Below are positions 24,849 through 32,113 of a DNA stretch of 64,000 nt, one piece after another. This DNA comes from Neorhizobium lilium (lineage in GTDB: Bacteria > Pseudomonadota > Alphaproteobacteria > Rhizobiales > Rhizobiaceae). The position numbers were made by a program, and so were the translations under genes. The notes under the pieces were generated by a model. The model ran no database searches. It was not told the DNA's origin and worked only from the letters and a program-made list of their open reading frames with translations. Each line of letters begins with the position of its first letter. Position 1 is the first letter of the stretch. The stretch covers positions 806,001 through 870,000 of the forward strand of contig NZ_SBIP01000003.1 of NCBI RefSeq assembly GCF_004053875.1, read 5' to 3'.

Positions 24849-25463
24849 TCAGACCTCGATGCCGAAGCCGTCAAGGTCCTTGCGCAACGTCGCCGGATCG
24901 ATGAACTGCACCGAATGCCAGCCGGCTGCCTGGGCGCCTTTCACATTGTCGGCGTTGTCGTCGATGAAGATCGTTGCAGAGGGTTCGAGGCCGAAATCCC
25001 GCGCATGCTTTTCGTAGATCGCAACATCCGGCTTGATCAGGCGGATTTCGCCAGACACCGTGACGCCGCGCGGCTTGTCGAGGAAGGGAAAGAGCTTCCT
25101 CGCATCCACGAACGTATCTGCAGCGAAATTGGTCAGCATGGTCACGTCGCGGCCCTGCGCAATCAGGCCTTCCATGATGGCAACGCTCTCCTCGTAAGCA
25201 TGCGGCACCATTTCATGCCAGTGCTTGCGAAAGGCGCGGATCTGCTCCTCGCGTTCCGGATATTGCGCGATCAGCAGCGCTTCCGCCTCGGGCCATTCGC
25301 GACCCCGGTCCTGTTCCAGGTTCCAGTCATGGGTGCAGACATTGTGGAAGAACCAGTTGCGTTCTTCTTCGTCCGGAATGATCCGGCTGAAGGGAATGTG
25401 AGGATCGTAATGGATCAGCACTTTTCCGATGTCGAAGACAATGTGGTCGATCTTGGCAGCCAT
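24849..25463 (-). CDS. HAD family hydrolase, YihX-like
   Basis: The 204-residue protein has HAD motif I FDIGKVLIHYD (as in YihX FDLGNVIVDID, where the second Asp comes later), motif II LTNF, motif III Lys in IRLIKPDVAIY and motif IV FIDDNADNVKGAQAAGW. YihX dephosphorylates glucose-1-phosphate; the same activity here is only a guess. ATG 25463 is chosen over ATG 25517, which lies inside mutY. It lies 28 bp downstream of the mutY stop on the same strand and is probably co-transcribed. Confidence 0.88.
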   Translation of the reverse strand: MAAKIDHIVFDIGKVLIHYDPHIPFSRIIPDEEERNWFFHNVCTHDWNLEQDRGREWPEAEALLIAQYPEREEQIRAFRKHWHEMVPHAYEESVAIMEGLIAQGRDVTMLTNFAADTFVDARKLFPFLDKPRGVTVSGEIRLIKPDVAIYEKHARDFGLEPSATIFIDDNADNVKGAQAAGWHSVQFIDPATLRKDLDGFGIEV

Positions 25464-25491
25464 GACGGGTCCTGATGAGAGGTGCTTGGGG

Positions 25492-26586
25492 TCAGTTCGG
25501 ATTCTTGGCGAAGGCAAGCGGAAGTGCCTGGGTGATGACTTTTTTCATGACCGTCGGCAAGGCCTGGGCCTCGAGATTTTCCACCGGCTCCCACCAGCCA
25601 TCCGCCGGGCTCTTCTCCGTCCTCGCCCGAAAAACCGCAAGCCGCAGTTCGAAATGGGTGAAAACATGGATGATGGTGCCGCAGGGCTCCCACGCCGCCT
25701 CGAAGGGTGCGTGTTCGGCCGTGTCGCCGCCATCGATCCGCGCGGTCCAGGCTGTGGTCGGCACCTCGGTCATGCCGCCGAGCAGGCCCGTCTCGACGCG
25801 CCGCCGCAATAGCACCTCGCCCTCCGGCGTCACGGCCACGAAGGCCGCCCCCAGCCGCACCGGCCTGTCCTTCTTCTTAGCCTTCACCGGAAACCGCTCC
25901 GGATCGTGCTCGGCAAAGGCCAGACAGTCCTCCCGCAACGGACAAAGCGCGCAGGCCGGCCGCTTCGGCGTGCAGATCGTCGCGCCGAGATCCATCATCG
26001 CCTGAGCGAAATCCCCCGGACGATCGGCGGGCGTCAGTAACGCCACCTTCGCCTTCATCGTCGGCTTGGAACCCGGCAGCGGCGAATCGATCGCGTAGAG
26101 GCGGGAAATCACCCGCTCCACATTGCCGTCCATCACCGCCGCCTGCCGGTTGAAGGCAATGGCCGCCACGGCCGCCGACGTATAGTCGCCGATGCCAGGC
26201 AGGGAACGCAAACCATCCTCCGTGTCCGGAAAGACGCCGCCATGCAGCGTCGCCACGGCATCCGCGCATTTCTTGAGGTTGCGGGCACGCGCGTAATATC
26301 CGAGCCCCGCCCAGGCGGCCATGACATCCTCGACCGGCCCGGCGGCAAGCTCTCCGACGGTCGGCCAGAGCGTCAGGAACTTGGCGAAATAGGGCTTCAC
26401 CGCCTGCACGGTCGTCTGCTGCAGCATCACTTCCGACAGCCAGATATGGTAGGGGTCGGCACGCTTTCCGGCCTTCGCAGCCGCCGGGCTCACCCTCCAG
26501 GGCAGCTCGCGGTGATGCCGGTCGTACCAGGCGAGCAGGTGTTCCGCCAGGTTGCGGGAAGGCGGTTGAGAGAGCGTCTGCAGCAT
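25492..26586 (-). CDS. mutY: A/G-specific adenine glycosylase
   Basis: MutY removes adenine mispaired with 8-oxoguanine. The 364-residue protein has the catalytic Glu in LSEVMLQQTTV, the helix-hairpin-helix LPGIGDYTSAAVAAIAF, the catalytic Asp in VMDGNVERVISR, the [4Fe-4S] loop C-x6-C-x2-C-x5-C (CTPKRPACALCPLREDC), and a C-terminal NUDIX-like domain for 8-oxoG recognition with VFTHFELRLAVF. It is divergent from the DUF721 gene, as in many rhizobia. Confidence 0.96.
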   Translation of the reverse strand: MLQTLSQPPSRNLAEHLLAWYDRHHRELPWRVSPAAAKAGKRADPYHIWLSEVMLQQTTVQAVKPYFAKFLTLWPTVGELAAGPVEDVMAAWAGLGYYARARNLKKCADAVATLHGGVFPDTEDGLRSLPGIGDYTSAAVAAIAFNRQAAVMDGNVERVISRLYAIDSPLPGSKPTMKAKVALLTPADRPGDFAQAMMDLGATICTPKRPACALCPLREDCLAFAEHDPERFPVKAKKKDRPVRLGAAFVAVTPEGEVLLRRRVETGLLGGMTEVPTTAWTARIDGGDTAEHAPFEAAWEPCGTIIHVFTHFELRLAVFRARTEKSPADGWWEPVENLEAQALPTVMKKVITQALPLAFAKNPN

Positions 26587-26672
26587 GATTTCCGTTTATG
26601 CGTGAGATGACCTATATCTGGACGAACAACGTGCCGGTATCAAGAACGGCTCATTCAAATGCAGCAGGCATA

Positions 26673-27167
26673 ATGGCTTATCCCAGAAAAGGCGCGCGTC
26701 AGATCGCTGAAGTGGCGAATGGCATTATCGACCCGGTGCTGGCGCGTCGCGCAGGTATTTCGACCGCGCTGCTCGGCTCCTGGGACGAGATCGCCGGCGC
26801 GGATTTTGCTGATTGCACCCGCCCGGAAAAGATCACCTGGCCGCGCAACGATTCCTATAATCCTGGGGGGCACCAGCCGGGCGTGCTGACCGTCGCCTGC
26901 GAAGGAGCAAGAGCCCTCTTCCTCACCCATGCACAGGGAGAGTTGATTGCGCGCATCAACGGCTTCTTCGGCTTTCCGGCCGTCCGCCAGATCCGCATCG
27001 TCCAGAAACCTGTGTCGCAAACCTTCAAGCATCCAAGAAAGCCGCCGCCCCTGAAGGGCGAGGCTGCGAAGCGACTGGAAGGGATGATGGAGGGTATCGA
27101 AAGCGAGGCTTTGAAAAAAGCAGTGGCAAGGCTCGGCACGGCGGTGCTGCAGCAGAAGCGGAAGTAA
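26673..27167 (+). CDS. DciA/DUF721 family protein
   Basis: The 164-residue protein has an N-terminal DUF721 domain (IIDPVLARRAGISTALLGSWDEIAGADFADCTRPEKI, then GVLTVACEGARALFLTHAQGELIARINGFFG) and a basic helical tail. DciA is the ancestral loader of the DnaB replicative helicase in bacteria that lack DnaC/DnaI; whether this rhizobial version loads DnaB is inferred from family. ATG 26673 fits the family start; the frame is open to 26598. Confidence 0.85.
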   Translation: MAYPRKGARQIAEVANGIIDPVLARRAGISTALLGSWDEIAGADFADCTRPEKITWPRNDSYNPGGHQPGVLTVACEGARALFLTHAQGELIARINGFFGFPAVRQIRIVQKPVSQTFKHPRKPPPLKGEAAKRLEGMMEGIESEALKKAVARLGTAVLQQKRK

Positions 27168-27296
27168 AGTCGCCTTTCGCCCCTTCATTTCGTCACAATT
27201 CTTTGAAGAGATTTGCATATCGACCGCTTGTCGGGGTTGAGACGCCGCGATACGGAATGTCCAACCTTATTCAGTTTTCTCGCACACGGGTGTTTC

Positions 27297-28004
27297 ATGC
27301 AGCTGAACGATATGACGATGACCAGGCGCGCTCTTCTCGGCGGCGTTGCCGTAACGGCGCTTTGCCTGGCCCTGCCGCTCGGCATCACCGATGCCATGGC
27401 GCAGGAACAGCCGCCGGAATCCCAGGGCGATGTGGACATGGCCGCGGCACTGAAGCCCGGCTCTTTGCCGGAGATGGCGCTCGGCGACGAGAAGGCCAAG
27501 GTCACGATCATCGAATACATGTCGATGACCTGCCCGCACTGCGCGCACTTCCACACCACCACTTTCGACACCATCAAGACAAAATACGTGGACACCGGCA
27601 AGGTGCGCTTCATCCTGCGCGAATTCCCGTTCGATCCGGTTGCGACGGCGGCTTTCATGCTCGCCCGCTGCAACCCGCAGGACCCGAAGACCATGGCGAC
27701 GTCGGCGCAATACTTCGCCATGGTCTCCATGCTGTTCAAGCAGCAGCGCTCCTGGGCATCCCCGCAGGACGGAAATGTGCGCGGCGCACTGCTCCAGACG
27801 GTCAAACTGGCCGGTTACTCACAGGAGAGTTTCGAAGCCTGCTTGACGAACCAGAAGCTTCTCGATGATGTAAATGCGGTCGTGAAGCGGGCTACGAGCG
27901 AATTCGGCGTCAATTCCACGCCGACCTTCCTGATCAACGGCAAGAAATATTCCGGGGACATGTCTGTTGACGCCATGTCGAAGCTTATCGACGGACTTCT
28001 CTAA
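27297..28004 (+). CDS. DsbA-like thiol-disulfide oxidoreductase
   Basis: The 235-residue periplasmic protein has an N-terminal signal with twin arginines (TRRALLGGVAVTALCLALPLG, cut after AMA), then a thioredoxin fold with the active site SMTCPHCAHFH and the cis-Pro in VNSTPTFLINGKKY. It is like the DsbA-family proteins that precede smc in alphaproteobacteria. It probably acts as a thiol oxidase or disulfide carrier. ATG 27297 or 27312 could be the start. It lies 33 bp upstream of smc. Confidence 0.92.
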   Translation: MQLNDMTMTRRALLGGVAVTALCLALPLGITDAMAQEQPPESQGDVDMAAALKPGSLPEMALGDEKAKVTIIEYMSMTCPHCAHFHTTTFDTIKTKYVDTGKVRFILREFPFDPVATAAFMLARCNPQDPKTMATSAQYFAMVSMLFKQQRSWASPQDGNVRGALLQTVKLAGYSQESFEACLTNQKLLDDVNAVVKRATSEFGVNSTPTFLINGKKYSGDMSVDAMSKLIDGLL

Positions 28005-28037
28005 CCTTCTCCGGTCTTACCTTGAGGGGAGGCCGGC

Positions 28038-31000
28038 ATGAAGTTCAACAAGCTGCGCCTTGTCGGCTTCAAGTCCTTCGTCGAGCCGACGGAATTCATC
28101 ATCGAGCGCGGGCTGACCGGCGTGGTCGGCCCCAATGGCTGCGGCAAGTCGAACCTTGTCGAAGCGCTGCGCTGGGTGATGGGAGAAAATTCCTACAAGA
28201 ACATGCGCGCCTCCGGCATGGACGACGTCATCTTCTCCGGTTCCGGTAACCGCCCGGCGCGCAACACCGCTGAAGTCGGCCTCTATCTCGATAATTCCGA
28301 CCGCACCGCGCCCGCCGCCTTCAACGACGCAGACGAAATCCAGGTCAGCCGCCGTATCGAGCGCGAATCCGGTTCCGTCTACCGCATCAACGGCAAGGAG
28401 GCGCGCGCCAAGGACGTGCAACTTCTGTTCGCGGATGCCTCCACCGGCGCCCGCTCTCCCTCCATGGTCGGTCAGGGCCGTATCGGCGAACTGATCAATG
28501 CCAAGCCGCAGGCGCGCCGCCAGCTTCTGGAGGAGGCCGCCGGTATTTCCGGCCTGCATTCGCGCCGCCACGAGGCGGAGCTTCGCCTGCGGGCCGCCGA
28601 AACCAATCTGGAGCGGCTGGAGGATGTGGTTGCTCAGCTGGAAAGCCAGATCGAAAGCCTGAAGAGACAGGCCCGCCAGGCCAACCGCTTCAAGATGCTG
28701 TCGGCCGATATCCGGGCGCGCGAGGCCATGCTCCTCCACATCCGCTGGGTCCAGGCCCGGGATGCGGAAACGGAAGCGCAGACGGCGCTCAACCAGGCCA
28801 CCATGGTGGTTGCCGAAAAGGCGCAGGCGCAGATGCAGGCGGCCAAGGATCAGGCCATTGCGAGCCTCAAACTTCCCGAGCTTCGGGAAGAGGAGGCGCG
28901 GGCGGGCGCTGTCCTGCAGCGGCTGCAGATCGCCCGCGGTCAGCTGGAAGAGGAAATGGGCCGCCTCCTGAAGCGGCGCGACGAGCTCACGCGACGCCTG
29001 GTTCAATTGAGTGAAGACATCCGCCGCGAGGAGCAGCTGGCGGCGGACAATACCGCCTTCCTCGATCGTCTGGCTCAGGAAGAGGCCGAACTGAACGACA
29101 TGCTGGCCGATGCCGGGTCGGAGGCCGACGAAATGCGCGAGGCTTTCGAGGCGGCAGCACTCGCGCTGTCAGATAGCGAGAAATTGTTTGCCGCCCTGAC
29201 CGCCGAGCGAGCCGAAGCCGCAGCCGGCCGAACCCAGCTGGAGCGCGTGATCCGCGATCTCGGCGACCGCCGCGAGCGGCTCGACCGTCAGCTGTCGGAC
29301 GCCTCGGCGGAATTCGACGGTATCAGTGAACGCCTCGATCTGATGGACGATCCGGCAGAAAAACGCGAGGCGGTCGAGGCCGCGGAGGTCGCTGTCGAAG
29401 ATGCGGCAATCGCTGTCGAAGATGTAGAGGAAGCACTTGCCTCCGCCCGCGCAGCCGAACTTGCGGCCCGCGGACCGGTGGAAGAAGCGCGCTCGGCGCT
29501 GAACGCGCTCGAAACCGAGGCGCGCACCATTTCGCGCATGCTGGCCGCCGGCGCCGTTTCCGGGGCCTATCCTCCGGTTGCCGACATGATCCGCGTCGAT
29601 CGCGGCTATGAAACAGCACTGGGTGCAGCCCTTGGCGACGATCTGGAAACCCCGGTCGATCCCGCGGCGCCCGCTCACTGGGCGCTGAACGGCGATGGAT
29701 CGAGCGATCCCGATCTTCCCGATGGCGTGCAGCCGCTGGCGACCCGCGTCACCGCCCCACCGGAGCTTCGCCGCAGGCTGCGGCAGATCGGTGTGGTGGA
29801 GGCTGGCGAAGCGAAGGCCCTGATGCCGCAGCTCCTGCCCGGCCAGCGGCTGGTGACCCGCGAAGGCGCGGTCTATCGCTGGGATGGGCACATTGCCGGT
29901 TCGGAAGCGCCGGGGGCCGCCGCCTTGCGGCTGTCCCAGAAGAACCGCCTCTCCGAACTCGAAGGCGAGATCGACGAAGCGCGCATCGCCGTCTCCGAGG
30001 CCGAGGCCGGGCTTGCGCAGGCGCTGGGCGCGGTGGCAGCGCAGGACAAGCGGCTGGCCGACGCACGCGAGCGCAGCCGCTTCGCGGCCCGCCAGCTGAC
30101 CGAAGCGCGCGATGCTCTTGCCGCAGCCGAGCGGGCGGCCAGCGACCTGATGCGCCGCCGCGACGTGGTGGCCGAGGCCGTCAGCCAGCTCCAGGGTCAG
30201 ATCGAGGATCTCGGCCTGCAGGAGGAGAACGCCCGCGCCGAGCTGGAGGATGCTCCGGATCTCTCCGATATCGACAACCGTCTGCGCGACCAGCAGTCGG
30301 TGGTGGCGACGGATCGCGGTTTTCTGGCCGAGGCGCGCGCCCGTTACGAAGGTCTCAGCCGCGAGACGGAAGCGCGCAAGCGCCGCCTGTCCGCGATTGC
30401 GCAGGAGCGGTCCGCCTGGAACGCCCGCGCCAAAAGCGCTGCCGATCAGATCGGCAGTCTGAGGGAGCGCGAGGAAGAGGCGAGGGAGGAAATCGCCGAT
30501 CTTGAAATCGCGCCGGAGGAATTTGACGACAGGCGTCGTAGTCTGATGACCGAGTTGCAGAAGGCGGAGGAGGCCCGACGCGCCGCGGGAGACAGGTTGG
30601 CGGAAGCCGAAACGCGCCAGCGGGAGGCCGATCGGATTGCGACGACCGCATTGGCCGAGCTCGCCGACGTGCGGGAAAAACGCGGACGCGCTGAAGAGCG
30701 CTTGGTATCGGCCGCCGAGAAGCGGAACGAGAGCGAATTGCGCATCCGCGAGGCTCTCCATGTGGCCTCTCACGAAGTGGCGCGGCTGGCGGGAATCGCC
30801 CCCGGCGCCGCACTTGCCGACATGCGCGAGATCGAGCGCGACGTGGATCGGTTGAAGATGGAGCGCGAGCGCCTGGGCGGTGTCAACCTGCGGGCTGAAG
30901 AAGAGCAGAAGGAGCTTTCCGACAAGCTTGGTGCCCTGATCCGCGACAGGGACGACGTGATCGACGCGATCCGCAAGCTGCGCGGCGCGATCCAGAGCCT

Positions 31001-31499
31001 CAACCGCGAGGGCCGCGAACGCCTGCTTGCCGCCTTCGATGTGGTGAATACGCAATTCAGGCGCCTCTTTACCCATCTCTTTGGCGGCGGAACGGCGGAT
31101 TTGCAGCTGATCGAATCCGACGATCCGCTGGAAGCAGGGCTGGAAATCCTCGCCCGTCCGCCGGGTAAGAAGCCGCAGACCATGACGCTGCTGTCGGGCG
31201 GCGAGCAGGCGCTGACGGCCATGGCATTGATCTTTGCTGTCTTTCTCACCAATCCGGCACCAATTTGCGTGCTGGACGAGGTGGATGCACCGCTGGACGA
31301 TCACAATGTCGAGCGCTACTGCAACCTGATGGACGAGATGGCGGCGTCCACGGAAACCCGCTTCGTCATCATCACCCACAACCCCATCACCATGGCCCGG
31401 ATGAACCGGCTGTTCGGGGTGACGATGGCCGAGCAGGGCGTCTCTCAGCTCGTATCCGTGGATCTGCAGGCGGCAGAACTGCTGCGCGAAGTCGGCTGA
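28038..31499 (+). CDS. smc: Chromosome segregation SMC ATPase
   Basis: The 1153-residue protein organises and segregates the chromosome with ScpA and ScpB. It has an N-terminal Walker A (VGPNGCGKSNLVEAL, about residues 31-45), long coiled coils (about 170-500 and 650-1000, rich in Arg, Glu and Ala), a Gly-containing hinge (about 505-635, with AVSGAYPPVADMI and LRLSQKNRL at its end), and a C-terminal head with signature LLSGGEQALTAMAL and Walker B ICVLDEVDAPLDD. It is slightly shorter than Bacillus SMC, as in other alphaproteobacteria. RBS GAGGGGAGG precedes ATG 28038. Confidence 0.97.
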   Translation: MKFNKLRLVGFKSFVEPTEFIIERGLTGVVGPNGCGKSNLVEALRWVMGENSYKNMRASGMDDVIFSGSGNRPARNTAEVGLYLDNSDRTAPAAFNDADEIQVSRRIERESGSVYRINGKEARAKDVQLLFADASTGARSPSMVGQGRIGELINAKPQARRQLLEEAAGISGLHSRRHEAELRLRAAETNLERLEDVVAQLESQIESLKRQARQANRFKMLSADIRAREAMLLHIRWVQARDAETEAQTALNQATMVVAEKAQAQMQAAKDQAIASLKLPELREEEARAGAVLQRLQIARGQLEEEMGRLLKRRDELTRRLVQLSEDIRREEQLAADNTAFLDRLAQEEAELNDMLADAGSEADEMREAFEAAALALSDSEKLFAALTAERAEAAAGRTQLERVIRDLGDRRERLDRQLSDASAEFDGISERLDLMDDPAEKREAVEAAEVAVEDAAIAVEDVEEALASARAAELAARGPVEEARSALNALETEARTISRMLAAGAVSGAYPPVADMIRVDRGYETALGAALGDDLETPVDPAAPAHWALNGDGSSDPDLPDGVQPLATRVTAPPELRRRLRQIGVVEAGEAKALMPQLLPGQRLVTREGAVYRWDGHIAGSEAPGAAALRLSQKNRLSELEGEIDEARIAVSEAEAGLAQALGAVAAQDKRLADARERSRFAARQLTEARDALAAAERAASDLMRRRDVVAEAVSQLQGQIEDLGLQEENARAELEDAPDLSDIDNRLRDQQSVVATDRGFLAEARARYEGLSRETEARKRRLSAIAQERSAWNARAKSAADQIGSLREREEEAREEIADLEIAPEEFDDRRRSLMTELQKAEEARRAAGDRLAEAETRQREADRIATTALAELADVREKRGRAEERLVSAAEKRNESELRIREALHVASHEVARLAGIAPGAALADMREIERDVDRLKMERERLGGVNLRAEEEQKELSDKLGALIRDRDDVIDAIRKLRGAIQSLNREGRERLLAAFDVVNTQFRRLFTHLFGGGTADLQLIESDDPLEAGLEILARPPGKKPQTMTLLSGGEQALTAMALIFAVFLTNPAPICVLDEVDAPLDDHNVERYCNLMDEMAASTETRFVIITHNPITMARMNRLFGVTMAEQGVSQLVSVDLQAAELLREVG

Positions 31500-31689
31500 T
31501 TACGACCGAATATTTCACCACGGATACGTCAAACGACGCAGATCTAAACAAACCTTACGCCTAGGGGCTGTTCAGTTGCTTAGTAATATTGCAGTATGGG
31601 TATAAGACGTGTGGTGCTCCGGTGCCTCTACCGCTTCCGGTTGATCCATTTTGATGAGACCCCCCGTGCAGGTTTCCTGTCCTGCGCGG

Positions 31690-31732
31690 AAAGCTTTGCG
31701 GGGCCGCCCGTGATCCGGCCCCGCAAAGCTTT
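31690..31732. repeat. Perfect 17-bp inverted repeat
   Basis: Arms at 31690-31706 (AAAGCTTTGCGGGGCCG) and 31716-31732 are perfectly complementary with a 9-base loop. No T-run follows on either strand, so it is not a usual terminator. It lies 190 bp after the smc stop and 18 bp before the repeat element at 31750-32016, so both may belong to one mosaic intergenic unit. Confidence 0.8.
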
Positions 31733-31749
31733 GCTCCGTTGCCTCGCTA

Positions 31750-32016
31750 AGGGTGAGGACTTAATCATCTTGTTGAAATGGTGTGAGGCGATCCGGGTGA
31801 GATACGAGGCGAAAAACGCAGGCGATGCTTGACGCATCGACGAGGCTTTTCAACGACGTAGCTCGCCGGAGCGCCCACATCCAAGGGACGCGCGGACGGC
31901 TGCGATCTGCTTTGTCGAAGCGCTTGAATGGGTCTGGAACCCATCCGTGCACGCTTCTCCTCGCATATCATTGCTGTTCCCGCGCCATTTCCACAACATG
32001 ATTGAGTCCTAACCCT
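31750..32016. mobile_element. MITE-like element A with imperfect terminal inverted repeats
   Basis: The 32 bases at 31750-31781 (AGGGTGAGGACTTAATCATC...) match the reverse complement of 31985-32016 at 27 of 32 places. Similarity continues inwards, with GATACGAGG near 31800 opposite TATGCGAGG. The element is 267 bp long, has no credible gene, and fills most of the 614-bp gap between smc and ppdK (31500-32113). A short CGATGC/GCATCG hairpin lies inside at 31823-31839. I see no transposase; origin as a non-autonomous element or rhizobial intergenic mosaic repeat is inference. Small ORFs on both strands here (for example 31628-31837 minus) look like chance frames in the repeat. Confidence 0.6.
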
Positions 32017-32113
32017 ATTGCTGCAGCGCAACATAATCCTGCCTTCTTACGTTTTCAGATTGCCCGATAGGCGGTAAAGGCCAATAGTGGACTGCATTGG
32101 GTGGAGAGCAGGC

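Noticed and set aside
29169..31379. A 736-codon open frame on the minus strand opposite smc
   Set aside because: It is antisense to a clear SMC gene with Walker and signature motifs; its protein is rich in His, Arg and Gly as expected for complementary-strand reading in GC-rich codons, with no family motif.
31596..31837. Small ORFs on both strands between smc and ppdK
   Set aside because: They overlap the palindrome and element A, have no ribosome-binding site or recognised domain, and are better explained by the repeat.
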